Below, in pieces: positions 1-8,539 of a DNA stretch of 64,000 nucleotides. This DNA comes from a virus. Below the pieces are notes generated by a model that had not been told where the DNA came from, ran no database searches, and was given only the letters and a program-made list of their open reading frames with translations. Location: the IMG/VR virus record IMGVR_UViG_3300046804_003503, positions 97,059 through 161,058 of that record. The stretch is one strand, 5' to 3'. The position numbers and the translations under genes were made by a program. Numbering within the stretch: position 1 is the first letter of the stretch; every line of letters begins with the position of its first letter.

Positions 1-146
1 CTACTGCACCAGATAATGTTTTGTAATCGCATATTCCACAGGCTGGATATCCATTATCTTTGCACTTTTGTGCCAGTTCTTCTGGTTTAGAATATCCACG
101 AAGAAGACTGTAATGTGTAAAATTCTTCAATGGGAACCAATTCATA
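1..146 (-). CDS. dnaE: DNA polymerase III alpha subunit (DnaE-type), N-terminus only
   Basis: The gene starts at 146 and runs off the left edge, so only about 48 residues are visible. They read MNWFPLKNFTHYSLLRGYSK, then a helix with EELAQKC, and then a CGICDYKTLSGAV-like stretch. This is the pattern of the PHP domain that opens bacterial DnaE/PolC polymerases: a metal-binding H-x-S followed by a TDH-like x-D-x-x-x-L-x-G-A-V motif. A good ribosome site (AAGGA) lies 6 nt before the ATG. If intact, it would be the replicative polymerase that works with the DnaB helicase, primase and SSB found further along. The identification rests on a short piece, so a different PHP protein remains possible. 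Confidence 0.72.
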
Positions 147-181
147 CATTTTCCTTGTCAATACTAAGAGATCAACACTTT

Positions 182-210
182 ATTATACCCATCAGAAGGC
201 AATTAGTCAA
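182..210 (-). promoter_or_regulatory. sigma70-type promoter before dnaE
   Basis: On the minus strand there is TTGACT, a 17-nt spacer and TATAAT. The -10 element lies about 36 nt before the dnaE start. The -35 sits inside the inverted repeat at 191-228. Confidence 0.7.
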
Positions 211-228
211 CTAACTGCCTTTTCTGAT
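191..228. terminator. long inverted repeat after the ferritin-like gene
   Basis: TCAGAAGGCA(A)TTAG pairs with CTAACTGCCTTTTCTGA around a short loop. It lies directly after the stop of the 238-759 gene, as a terminator would, but has no clear U-tract. It overlaps the -35 of the dnaE promoter, so it may do both jobs or act as an operator. Confidence 0.5.
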
Positions 229-237
229 GAGAAAAAA

Positions 238-759
238 TCACACTTGCAAAGTTAAGAAATTATCCAAACCCATTTGTTCAATCATCTTTAAAAATCCTTC
301 ATAGAGCTTGATACCGTCTTCGCTTCCTTGTAGTAATGGGATCATTGTGTTAGCAGTGATCTCATCACCAACCGACCTCGCAGCAACAATGGTTGCCCTT
401 TCTGCTAGCGATGCTTCTTGAACAGAATTCAGATTATATTGTATCATAGCTAACATATCATGCCTTGTCCAAGTCGGAGGAGATACTGTTAATGGTTGAT
501 AATCTATATCAAAAAATTCTAATCTTTCTATATTTACAGCAGCATGTTCGTGTTCTTGTTGAGCATCTTCTTTTATAATAGCAGCGAGCTTTTTATATCC
601 CCATCTTTCAAGATGAACAGCCTGTGCTGTTAATACGGTTGTCTGCTGCCAATGAATATTTAATGATTTTTTTAGTAGTTCTATTACTTGTTCACTAGAA
701 TAGTTTGTTACATCCTGTGCTATACTTTGCTTGCTTAATAAGTCATCTATTTTATTCAT
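238..759 (-). CDS. bacterioferritin-like four-helix protein with altered ferroxidase site
   Basis: This 173-aa protein has the bacterioferritin pattern: a helix with HLERWGYKKLA near residue 50, then EDAQQEHEHA and a NIERLEFFD turn, and it ends MGLDNFLTLQV, like the MGLQNYLxxQ ending of bacterioferritin. By hand alignment the E51/H54 pair is kept (E-x-x-H) and E127 is present. The E18, E94 and H130 positions appear to be H, V and G, and the haem-ligand Met is His. It is therefore probably a ferritin-fold protein with a weakened or different metal site. It could still bind iron, protect DNA or form a cage. It lies just downstream of a Cys-rich protein gene (769-1191), separated by 9 nt. Confidence 0.75.
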   Translation of the reverse strand: MNKIDDLLSKQSIAQDVTNYSSEQVIELLKKSLNIHWQQTTVLTAQAVHLERWGYKKLAAIIKEDAQQEHEHAAVNIERLEFFDIDYQPLTVSPPTWTRHDMLAMIQYNLNSVQEASLAERATIVAARSVGDEITANTMIPLLQGSEDGIKLYEGFLKMIEQMGLDNFLTLQV

Positions 760-768
760 CTTTGTCTC

Positions 769-1191
769 CTATTTTTTTATTGGACCGCCGGTTATCCATG
801 CATCACAAGTTCTTTCTCCAGCGCACTTGAAATCAAATAATTCACAATAACCTAAATTAGCTTTGTCTATTATGTCAATTGCTATTTGATCTTCGCTTAT
901 TTCTGATGCTATGCCTTTTTCTATGCAATTCATCATTTTTTCTTTTTGTATGAATGCTGCACAATTTTTACATCTCATAGTTTTAGCTTCGTCTATGGAT
1001 GTTTTAAATAGATCTGCTTTACCTTGCCAAAAATCTTCATTTGGAAGATCTGGATTTGCTGGTCCATAGTTTGCTTTTTCTACACATATTTTTCTATTAG
1101 CTAAGTTAATAGTAATATCTTGAGTAGCTGGAGGACACTCTATTTTAGCTTGAACTGATTGTAATAATTCTTCTGCTCTAGATTTTTTCAT
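769..1191 (-). CDS. cysteine-rich hypothetical protein
   Basis: This 140-aa protein has no function I recognise. Its C-terminal half has a CKNC pair near residue 74, a single Cys near 89 and a cluster YCELFDFKCAGERTC followed by DAW. The spacing suggests a zinc or iron-sulphur site. It sits between a ferritin-like gene and a probable structural gene, so a metal link is tempting but unproven. Confidence 0.8.
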   Translation of the reverse strand: MKKSRAEELLQSVQAKIECPPATQDITINLANRKICVEKANYGPANPDLPNEDFWQGKADLFKTSIDEAKTMRCKNCAAFIQKEKMMNCIEKGIASEISEDQIAIDIIDKANLGYCELFDFKCAGERTCDAWITGGPIKK

Positions 1192-1203
1192 TTGTGTTTC
1201 TCC

Positions 1204-2175
1204 TTACCAGCTTTTGCAGGCCCAGTAACGAGCTTTATATTTGGGACCGGGATTGTCGCAATTATGCCTCGCTCTAAAACTCTTGCGTCTTTCTGGAATA
1301 TTTTTCTTTATCTTCATATTTGGATCACCAAATCGTACAATAACTACATTACCACTTTCATTTTTGACATAAACTGCAAATTTCTTTGGTCCACCGGGAG
1401 TTCTGAATGGTTTATTTAATGTCACTTTACGACCTTGATATTCACTTCCTTCTCCCATATACATTAAAATTCGACCATCTTTTTCATAATATCCTTTACG
1501 TCTATAAGTATAGACTTCTCCAGTTTTTGGATCTTGATATTCATATGAACTATATGATTCTTCTGTATCATCTTCATATTTACCGGGTTCATAGTACGTT
1601 ACAAAATCATGTATGTTTTGAATATATACTTCAGCTTTAGAAATCATATCCTTAGTCCAATCTTGAAATTCTAAAGACATTGACATATTTTTTAACTTAG
1701 ATACTATGTCTACTAATTGATCGTGCATTTTTTGTAACTGCTCTATAGCCATTTCGCTATCACCATTTGATTGAGCCTTTTTCCATGACTTTGGATCTGG
1801 TCTATCTGGATCTCCCGGTTTAGCTGGTTTATATTTTTTGCCCATACGCTCTTTTTTCTTGCGAATATTTTCCCATAATCCGGGTTTTTCTGCTGCTATA
1901 TCAAATTCTTCAGTTTCTTCACCAAAGTCTTCATATTCTGCTTCTAGTGGAATATATACATTATCTTCATTGAGTTCTTCTTCATAGCCAAACGCTTCCA
2001 TTTGTAGTCTAAAGTCAGCAGCTTCTATGCATCCACAGTCTGCCGTTGCCTGATCTATACAAATAGCCACTCTCTGTTTGGAATCTGGATATTCTTTTTG
2101 CATAGTTTCATTACTCATGCAACGTGACACAAATTTATCCTTATTCTCATCTTTGTTTCTACTTGGAAGTGGCAT
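1204..2175 (-). CDS. probable virion/prohead-associated protein
   Basis: This 323-aa protein has two end modules that I associate with large-phage structural or prohead-protease proteins. The N-terminus (MPLPSRNKDENKDKFVSRC... with QRVAIC) resembles the short K/R-rich leader that often precedes phage prohead proteases. The C-terminus has VVIVRFGDPNMKIKK, ERRKSFRARHNCDNPGPK and ends RYWACKSW. The middle is acidic and then Lys-rich, with a low-complexity Tyr/Glu stretch. It overlaps the glycosyltransferase gene by 17 nt. No catalytic residues can be assigned; the role is inferred only. Confidence 0.6.
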   Translation of the reverse strand: MPLPSRNKDENKDKFVSRCMSNETMQKEYPDSKQRVAICIDQATADCGCIEAADFRLQMEAFGYEEELNEDNVYIPLEAEYEDFGEETEEFDIAAEKPGLWENIRKKKERMGKKYKPAKPGDPDRPDPKSWKKAQSNGDSEMAIEQLQKMHDQLVDIVSKLKNMSMSLEFQDWTKDMISKAEVYIQNIHDFVTYYEPGKYEDDTEESYSSYEYQDPKTGEVYTYRRKGYYEKDGRILMYMGEGSEYQGRKVTLNKPFRTPGGPKKFAVYVKNESGNVVIVRFGDPNMKIKKNIPERRKSFRARHNCDNPGPKYKARYWACKSW

Positions 2176-3031
2176 GATTTTCTCCTAATATTGTTTTTTT
2201 AGCTTCAAGAAAGATGTTATCTAAACTTTCTCTTGGTATTTTATTTCGAAAGTAATTGTATATACTCAGAACCATTATGTCATTTGGATCTTTGGTAATT
2301 TCTAACCATCCTATGAAATAGTTCCATATTCTGTCTTCTAATATTAATCTATATTTTACACCATCGGGTCTTCCAAATCTATGATTCCACTTTAAGTATG
2401 GAAGACAAATATTTTTACCACCATTTCTTCTAAATTTTTCTGCTATATATCCTTCTTCTGCTCCAAATCCTTTAAAATTATTATTTATTCCTGTCCAAGC
2501 AGATTTTTCAAACGCCATTAATCCCATACCTTGCATTTGTATTTCAAAGGGTAGCCCTTTATCATATTCGTTTTTATTTGTTCCCCATATGCCAAACATA
2601 TCTCCACGCCACACTGGATCAAAATGCGTTGATATGTTTTTTAAATCATCATACCATAATGGACCCTGTATTAAATTTTTGCAATCTGGATTCTCTTGAA
2701 AATATTGTAATAATTTAGATATTCCATCTTTTTCTATTAAAACGTGACAATCTATTATTAAAATATACTTTCCTGTAGCGTATTCTACTATTTTGTACTT
2801 ATTAAATGAGCTATTTACACCATCATATGCTATGTATTTACCATGGACTTGATGCTCTATATATGATTTACAAGCTTTTCCATGTTCACTAGATGGATTT
2901 CCATCAAGTACAATAAACTCCACCTGTTCTGTATTGCATATTTCGTGGAACATCCTTAATGACTGTATGGAGAAAAATACTCCATTATAGTCATCATATG
3001 TTGCCATACCGATAGTTAATAATTTACTCAT
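2159..3031 (-). CDS. family 2 glycosyltransferase (GT-A fold)
   Basis: This 290-aa protein opens with LLTIGMATYDDYNGVFFSIQ and has VEFIVLDGNPSS near residue 40 and YILIIDCHV near 93, the usual GT2 order of nucleotide-sugar loop and DxD-like site (here D-C-H). A late GFGAEEGYIAEKFRR segment matches the acceptor-side ED/EE motif. It probably transfers a sugar to DNA, to a virion protein or to host surface glycan. There is no signal peptide or membrane span. Confidence 0.8.
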   Translation of the reverse strand: MSKLLTIGMATYDDYNGVFFSIQSLRMFHEICNTEQVEFIVLDGNPSSEHGKACKSYIEHQVHGKYIAYDGVNSSFNKYKIVEYATGKYILIIDCHVLIEKDGISKLLQYFQENPDCKNLIQGPLWYDDLKNISTHFDPVWRGDMFGIWGTNKNEYDKGLPFEIQMQGMGLMAFEKSAWTGINNNFKGFGAEEGYIAEKFRRNGGKNICLPYLKWNHRFGRPDGVKYRLILEDRIWNYFIGWLEITKDPNDIMVLSIYNYFRNKIPRESLDNIFLEAKKTILGENHATSK

Positions 3032-3035
3032 ATTT

Positions 3036-4055
3036 TCACCCCGGAGCAGAATAAAATCCTATGTCAAATCCCTGTCTGGTACAATCCTCTATTGTCTTTT
3101 GTATACCGTGTGTTTTTATACTGTTCTCTACATATATACACATGTTCTGATCTGTTCCCGGCCAGTTGTGCTTACAATAGTGGCATAATTTGGTACATTT
3201 CCAATTATCCCTATTTTGTGAAATTGGCTGGGGATTATTATTACTTTTTATGTCTAAAAACCTATTTTTGAGCATTTTAATGAACTTTTGCTGGTCAAGT
3301 TCGTCAAAGCACATAGAAAATGGACCACCATCTTTTATAAAGAAAATACTCATTATCGACTGTTTATATTGCGGGAATAATTTAGATATTGCATAGTTAT
3401 ATAGCAATAATTGTGGATCTGCACATAATTTGTCGTATGTCTTTTCTTCACCCGTTGCCCAATCTAGCCTTTTGCCAGTTTTCCAATCAATTACCTCTAT
3501 AATTCCTTCTTCTGTCTCTGTTACGAGATCTATGGTCCCTTTTATCGCAAGTTGCCCTTTGATCTTTTGACCATTTACTTCATATTCATAAAAAGCCCAA
3601 TCTTCGTCTATTGGTATGTCAAAATGTGGTTCTGCTGCCACTATTTTTCTATATCTTGGATCAAATTGTCCATCATTATAATTCAAAGTGTCCCATACTA
3701 ACTTAGAGCATGAATCTTTGTCACCTTTTGTAAATGAATGCTTGGATGATCCAGTATAAAATTCAAAACTCTTAGAAAGTAAACTGTCTACTAATGAGCT
3801 AGTAAATAATTCATTTTTTTTGATTGATATTGTTTGGAGGGCATCATCTTCTATGACTAGATTTAATTTACGTGGATTATCTTGATGAAATTTCTTTAAA
3901 CTGGCCAATACTTCCATTACTTTATGTACTATTGTTCCTAATTCAGCTTTTTTGCCACTATCTGGCTGATGGCCCAAAACATAAGTCATAAAATATTGCA
4001 TTTGACAATAAGCATAATTATTATAACTAGAAGATCTTATATATGTAACTAACAT
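3036..4055 (-). CDS. PD-(D/E)XK nuclease, RecB/Cas4-like
   Basis: The core G-T-I-D ... EVIDWKTGK near residues 170-190 is the D-x(n)-(D/E)-x-K nuclease motif of the RecB/AddB/Cas4 group, with an upstream GTIVHKVME helix. One Cys near the N-terminus (YAYCQMQYF) and three near the C-terminus (KLCHYCKHNW...C) could hold a 4Fe-4S cluster, as in AddB and Cas4. I chose the ATG at 4055 because GGAGG lies 5 nt before it and it overlaps the previous stop (TAATG); a TTG 12 nt upstream also exists. The likely role is DNA end-processing in recombination or host DNA breakdown. Confidence 0.82.
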   Translation of the reverse strand: MLVTYIRSSSYNNYAYCQMQYFMTYVLGHQPDSGKKAELGTIVHKVMEVLASLKKFHQDNPRKLNLVIEDDALQTISIKKNELFTSSLVDSLLSKSFEFYTGSSKHSFTKGDKDSCSKLVWDTLNYNDGQFDPRYRKIVAAEPHFDIPIDEDWAFYEYEVNGQKIKGQLAIKGTIDLVTETEEGIIEVIDWKTGKRLDWATGEEKTYDKLCADPQLLLYNYAISKLFPQYKQSIMSIFFIKDGGPFSMCFDELDQQKFIKMLKNRFLDIKSNNNPQPISQNRDNWKCTKLCHYCKHNWPGTDQNMCIYVENSIKTHGIQKTIEDCTRQGFDIGFYSAPG

Positions 4056-4798
4056 TAATTCCTCCAAAATGGATTGTTTCTTAGTTCATCGCACAAGACC
4101 TCTAGCGTCATGTTATGATTATCAATAACCATATCGAAATTTGACCAAGAAAATTGTTCACTATCTAAAGCACATTCTGATTCCGAATCACTATTAAAAA
4201 TGTCTCTTGTTAATCTTATTACCATCCCCCCATTGTCTTTTATCGCCTTAACCTCATTGGGAAATCTAACATCTGGTACTATAGCTATCTCAGATTGCTC
4301 AAACACAATTTTTTTTAGTGTATATTCAGACCATGCATTATTCTTTATTTTTCTTACAACTTTAGTGCCAAAATGTTCTAAAAATTCTCTGTATGTCATT
4401 CTGTCTTCTTTATTTGAGTCATTATCTGGCATATTCTCCCATCTTAGATCAGTTTTTTCATTTTTTTGATCATTTGTGCCATATATATTTTCTGGATTTA
4501 ATCCAAATAAATTGATAGACATTTCTTTTAGCGGATCAGCAAAATGGTATACTTTTATGTAGGGCCATAGTTCTCGTTCTGCATAATCTATGAAAATGTT
4601 ATCTTTTCTAGTGACATCAAATATGCCATACCCACTTGTACCAGTAATATCACTAGTATTGATTAACAATTCTCCATTATCATTTATAGAGAAATCATTT
4701 ATCATCGATTTAGACTTTAAAATGTCTCCGTTGATATAGTTTGCTACAGTATTCTTTCCAGATTGTTTTCTACCAGAAATTCCAATAATTTTAACCAT
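4055..4798 (-). CDS. deoxynucleoside monophosphate kinase
   Basis: This 247-aa protein starts MVKIIGISGRKQSGKNTVAN, a P-loop. It also has FADPLKEM, TYREFLEHFGTKVVRK and IVPDVRFPNEVKAI, all typical of phage dNMP kinases of the T4 gp1 type. It would phosphorylate dNMPs and complements dUTPase, dCMP deaminase, ThyX and NrdAB elsewhere in the window. Its start overlaps the primase stop by 8 nt. Confidence 0.88.
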   Translation of the reverse strand: MVKIIGISGRKQSGKNTVANYINGDILKSKSMINDFSINDNGELLINTSDITGTSGYGIFDVTRKDNIFIDYAERELWPYIKVYHFADPLKEMSINLFGLNPENIYGTNDQKNEKTDLRWENMPDNDSNKEDRMTYREFLEHFGTKVVRKIKNNAWSEYTLKKIVFEQSEIAIVPDVRFPNEVKAIKDNGGMVIRLTRDIFNSDSESECALDSEQFSWSNFDMVIDNHNMTLEVLCDELRNNPFWRN

Positions 4799-5816
4799 TG
4801 TTGCCTCTCAATTGCGGAACCAAGATTTTGTGTATTTGATCCACCGTCATTTCTCCTACGTCTTTTGCTGGTATTCTAGGGAAAAACAATTTGTACATTC
4901 TATTTAATTGTCTTTGCAATTGCACTTTTGCTTCTCTACCAGCTTGATCATTATCCATTAATATCACTACTTTGGTAAGTGGCATAGTAGATAATTTGTA
5001 TTCTTGTTCTTTTGATAATGTTCTTCCAAAGATGCTCATCACATTTTTGATTCCAGCTTCATGAAGTCTCCATATGTCACTTTGGCCTTCGACTAATATC
5101 AACGAAGAAGATGTATACACATAATCTATTGCTCTATGATAATTGTAGAAAATGTACCTTTTGTCGAAACCTTTAGGGGTGATCAAGAATTTAGGACTTT
5201 TGTATTCTTTAATTGCTCTAGCTATAGATCCTATGATTTGTGTTCCATCTTCATTATGTATTGGTATAATTGATCTGTCATATAGCTTGGAAGATTTATC
5301 TGTGCAATCTCCAACTTCAAAAAATGATAATGTTTCTTTTTTAAATCCGCGATTGAGAAAGTAACAAGATGGAATAGAATTACATTCTAGTGTTATCGCT
5401 GAATATTGTGTTTCAATTTTTATATTACTATTAATAGTATTTACTATACGCGAGAAATCACATTCTTCAGTCTTAACAGATTTAGAAATAACATTTGGAC
5501 TTTTTGACACTCCAAGAAAAGAACAAGACCATTTAAGTGCCTCTGAAAAACCAACGTCTTCTCCGTGCTGTTTAGACAAAAACCCCCTTATGACTCCAAA
5601 TATATCATTTTTATAGTGATACTGACAATCTCTAGTCCAACATTTCCATATACCTTTATCTTTAGAAAATGAGAATGCCCGTGGGTTATCACTAGCCTCA
5701 TGTGCTGGACAATTACAATATATGTTATCTCCTAATACCTCATATTGCATACCCAAACTAGAGAATACTTCTTCTGCTCTTAAATTAAGACTATTCTTTA
5801 TCTTCTGTAAGTCCAT
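4791..5816 (-). CDS. DnaG-type primase (zinc finger plus TOPRIM)
   Basis: The 341-aa protein has a CHC2-like zinc site at residues 33-62 (YCNCPAH ... WKCWTRDC). This is followed by a TOPRIM domain with LILVEGQSDIWRLHEAGI near 240 and KVVILMDNDQAG near 280. It is shorter than bacterial DnaG and lacks an obvious helicase-binding C-terminal domain. The next gene upstream is the DnaB helicase, overlapping by 26 nt, so the two probably form the primosome. Confidence 0.88.
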   Translation of the reverse strand: MDLQKIKNSLNLRAEEVFSSLGMQYEVLGDNIYCNCPAHEASDNPRAFSFSKDKGIWKCWTRDCQYHYKNDIFGVIRGFLSKQHGEDVGFSEALKWSCSFLGVSKSPNVISKSVKTEECDFSRIVNTINSNIKIETQYSAITLECNSIPSCYFLNRGFKKETLSFFEVGDCTDKSSKLYDRSIIPIHNEDGTQIIGSIARAIKEYKSPKFLITPKGFDKRYIFYNYHRAIDYVYTSSSLILVEGQSDIWRLHEAGIKNVMSIFGRTLSKEQEYKLSTMPLTKVVILMDNDQAGREAKVQLQRQLNRMYKLFFPRIPAKDVGEMTVDQIHKILVPQLRGNNG

Positions 5817-7254
5817 TTTTTAGTTTGTCCAATGCTTCTTGGTTTACCATGCCAGTATCTCCAACCGGCTGATTTTTGAACTCATTGCGTGTTTTTAATT
5901 CTCTCAACTTGGCATGAGATCCTTGCATTACCATATTGATATAGTCGCCGTCATCTAATCCAGCACCGTGTCGTGAGACTATTGGAACAAGTTTTCTATT
6001 ACCAGCATTTGGTCCATCTTCTGCTAGTTCTTCTGGTGATTTTGCCTTGAATATAGTAAAAGATGTACATAACCATATTAACCTATCAGATCCAGAAACA
6101 GCGTCAGTACTTTCTTTAGTTATACCATCACGGTTCAATTGTACAAATGATAAACATGGTATATCCAATTTTACACATAGATTATGCAAAGCGGTTATCT
6201 GAAAGCCTAAAGCTTGATATTCTTGAATATTATTTGTGATAGAATTAGATGACATTAATTTAAGATAATCATATATAATAAGACAATTATTTGTTTTGCC
6301 ATTTTCATCCATCTTTACTTCTTGCATAATCCACCTTTTGATTAAATTCAATATTTGTTCAAAAGGTTTTCCAGCAACACTAACGTAGCTATATGGTATT
6401 GATTCTATTTTGTCAATTGCTTCTTTGACTTTGATTCTTTTTTCTTCATCTTCAGTAAACTTTCCGGTAGCTATTTCGTTTATTGGAATGCCACTAATGT
6501 TAGCTAATAGTCTATTTAAGTGATCTTCTTTGCTCATTTCTGTATCTAACATCAATACAGGTATTCTTTTAGAAGATACATTCAATGCAACATTATCAGC
6601 AAATACGCTTTTACCAACTTTAGGACGAGCAGATATTAAGTCTACACATTTTCTGCGAAGACCGCCACCTATTGCTTCATCATATTTATTGAATCCCGTT
6701 GGTATGCCTATAATATCACATTTATTTTCTTCTAAAAAATCTAGATATTGCTGTATGTCTTTTCCTATTTTTTCTGGTAAATCTCCGCTATCATCTTCAC
6801 GCAGAAAATCTGTTACTGGACTTTCTAAAATTTGTATAATTTCATTGATAGACTCAGATCCAGTAATGTCATCTATATCTTTATGTATTTTTGCTGTTAA
6901 ATGTTTTATTTTTCTGGCGAACTCAAATTTTTTAAGTTGCAATCCAAAGCTAAATACATTATCTTTATTAACCGGAAAATCAGATAAAGATTTGATATAT
7001 TTTAATTCCTGATCAGTATTAATACTATCAGACAAATTAAGTTGTTCGGCAGCTGATAAAATAGACGGTATATCTACTTTTTGATCATTAGTAATAACTT
7101 TTTCTATGCACTTGTAAAGAATTTGGTTATTTACGTGACCAAAAGAGTCTTGACTAATAATATCAGATATATTTACATAAGCATCTATACCATGCTGAAA
7201 TAATCCAGCGAGTACAGCACGTTCTGAACCTATATCTGTTAATTTAGTATCCAT
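5791..7254 (-). CDS. dnaB: replicative DNA helicase DnaB
   Basis: I chose the ATG at 7254: it follows the previous stop (7256-7258) and has GGAAG 7 nt upstream. Earlier in-frame starts would overlap the neighbour by 80 nt. The 487-aa protein has the DnaB N-terminal domain (SERAVLAGLFQHG), then IGIPTGFNKYDEAIGGG, Walker A ARPKVGKS near residue 205 and Walker B CLIIYDYLKLM near 325. It is a hexameric RecA-fold helicase. The gene lies just upstream of the primase, as in many phage replisomes. Confidence 0.93.
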   Translation of the reverse strand: MDTKLTDIGSERAVLAGLFQHGIDAYVNISDIISQDSFGHVNNQILYKCIEKVITNDQKVDIPSILSAAEQLNLSDSINTDQELKYIKSLSDFPVNKDNVFSFGLQLKKFEFARKIKHLTAKIHKDIDDITGSESINEIIQILESPVTDFLREDDSGDLPEKIGKDIQQYLDFLEENKCDIIGIPTGFNKYDEAIGGGLRRKCVDLISARPKVGKSVFADNVALNVSSKRIPVLMLDTEMSKEDHLNRLLANISGIPINEIATGKFTEDEEKRIKVKEAIDKIESIPYSYVSVAGKPFEQILNLIKRWIMQEVKMDENGKTNNCLIIYDYLKLMSSNSITNNIQEYQALGFQITALHNLCVKLDIPCLSFVQLNRDGITKESTDAVSGSDRLIWLCTSFTIFKAKSPEELAEDGPNAGNRKLVPIVSRHGAGLDDGDYINMVMQGSHAKLRELKTRNEFKNQPVGDTGMVNQEALDKLKNGLTEDKE

Positions 7255-7255
7255 A

Positions 7256-7675
7256 TTATCTTCCAGTACACCTGTTGCATCTGTAATAATCACCATGTAC
7301 ATATCTTGGATCTTCTTTAAATGTTTTTCCGCATACATGGCATTCTACTTCAACCTTTTTGTGCGGTTGACGCTTACGCGGAGTGCGTTCAAACTGAGGA
7401 GTTTCTATATCGCGAAATTCTCCTGTATCTTGCCACTCATTCTTTCTAGCTCTCACGGGTTCTTTTCTCCTGACATTAGAAGTATCTTCCTGCCTACGTA
7501 TAGTAAAATCTTCATTTACGCTGGCAGTTGGCGTTGAAGACTTGATTGTTTTTATACTCTCTTGTTTTATTTCTGTTGGTACTGGTGCTACTGTTGGAGT
7601 ATTCCCAATTAATGCTTTTAATAAAGCCTGTTTTTGCTCATCGTTGAGCATATTTATGAAATCGTTCATGCTCAT
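7256..7675 (-). CDS. hypothetical protein with C-terminal zinc ribbon
   Basis: This 139-aa protein begins with a helix (MSMNDFINMLNDEQKQALLKALIG), has a long Thr/Pro/Arg-rich linker and ends with CHVCGKTFKEDPRY...YRCNRC, a four-cysteine ribbon. Its position directly before dnaB suggests a replication accessory role such as helicase loading or DNA binding, but I do not recognise the family. Confidence 0.8.
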   Translation of the reverse strand: MSMNDFINMLNDEQKQALLKALIGNTPTVAPVPTEIKQESIKTIKSSTPTASVNEDFTIRRQEDTSNVRRKEPVRARKNEWQDTGEFRDIETPQFERTPRKRQPHKKVEVECHVCGKTFKEDPRYVHGDYYRCNRCTGR

Positions 7676-8151
7676 GATCTTTTACCTCTCTCAAGAAGGA
7701 TGTCTGCTTTTCTCTTCAATTCAAATACTTTGCCATCTAATGATTGCAATCTAGCTTCAGCTATTTCTCTCATATTTTCTAGTGAAGCGGCGTATGAGTT
7801 ATTTTGTGCTAGTATATATTTTTTTGACTCATGCTTAGTATATTGACCAAAATCATTATTATGTTTAACTATTAACTTTTCTATTTGATCATGACACCAA
7901 GTTAATGCAACTTTATTTTTATTTATTTCATCTTGAATATAGGTAGCATATCCATATAATAGATATGCCGCATCAAATGCTTCTTGTTGTGTTGTTTTTT
8001 TAAGCTGGTCTAATGACAAATCTGCCACCATCAGATATTCTTCTCTAAATGATGAGAATTTAGTATTACTACTATTTATATAGTCATTGATTAGTGCTAT
8101 ATGTTCTGCTAATTTGTCAGATGCTTTTAATTCTTTTTCGCCACTCATCAT
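7672..8151 (-). CDS. hypothetical helical protein
   Basis: This 159-aa protein is mostly charged helix with coiled-coil character (MREIAEARLQSLDGKVFELKRKADI near the end). It is encoded between the recombinase/nuclease pair and dnaB, overlapping both neighbours. It is possibly a replication or recombination accessory factor; the function is unknown. Confidence 0.8.
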   Translation of the reverse strand: MMSGEKELKASDKLAEHIALINDYINSSNTKFSSFREEYLMVADLSLDQLKKTTQQEAFDAAYLLYGYATYIQDEINKNKVALTWCHDQIEKLIVKHNNDFGQYTKHESKKYILAQNNSYAASLENMREIAEARLQSLDGKVFELKRKADILLERGKRS

Positions 8152-8539
8152 CGCTTTCTGAATATTTTAAGGTTATTAATTCAATATTATTCAATTCGCA
8201 CCAAGATATTTTATCTTCATCTCGCACTTGGCTTTTTATGAAATCTGCTTTGCTTTTGTGAAAAAATGGGTTGTACTCATAATGTTGTTGACCATGAACT
8301 TCAAAGGCTCTTTGTAGAGTTGGTATATAAAAGTCTAAATATAAAACTGATTTTCTATGTAAAGCTGTACTGCCGGGAAGTTTAACCTCTTCTAATATTC
8401 TATAGCTATTGTAGATTTCTTTTAATAAGTTTCTTGCTCGCAAATGGTATCTAGATCTTTTACGAGCGTCATCATTGAATATATCATATCCAGTTAAATT
8501 CCAAGTATATTCTTTGCCATTGATTCCTTTGACTTTCAA
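8117..8539 (-). CDS. VSR/DUF559-like restriction-fold nuclease
   Basis: This 140-aa protein has LPGSTALHRKSVLYLDFYIP followed by AFEVHGQQHY, the D-x(n)-E-x-H/Q arrangement of very-short-patch-repair-like nucleases. A late helix ends in ELNNIELITLKYSESDDEW. It overlaps the RecA-like gene at ATGA, so a recombination or repair role beside the recombinase is likely. The catalytic assignment is from motif reading only. Confidence 0.7.
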   Translation of the reverse strand: MKVKGINGKEYTWNLTGYDIFNDDARKRSRYHLRARNLLKEIYNSYRILEEVKLPGSTALHRKSVLYLDFYIPTLQRAFEVHGQQHYEYNPFFHKSKADFIKSQVRDEDKISWCELNNIELITLKYSESDDEWRKRIKSI

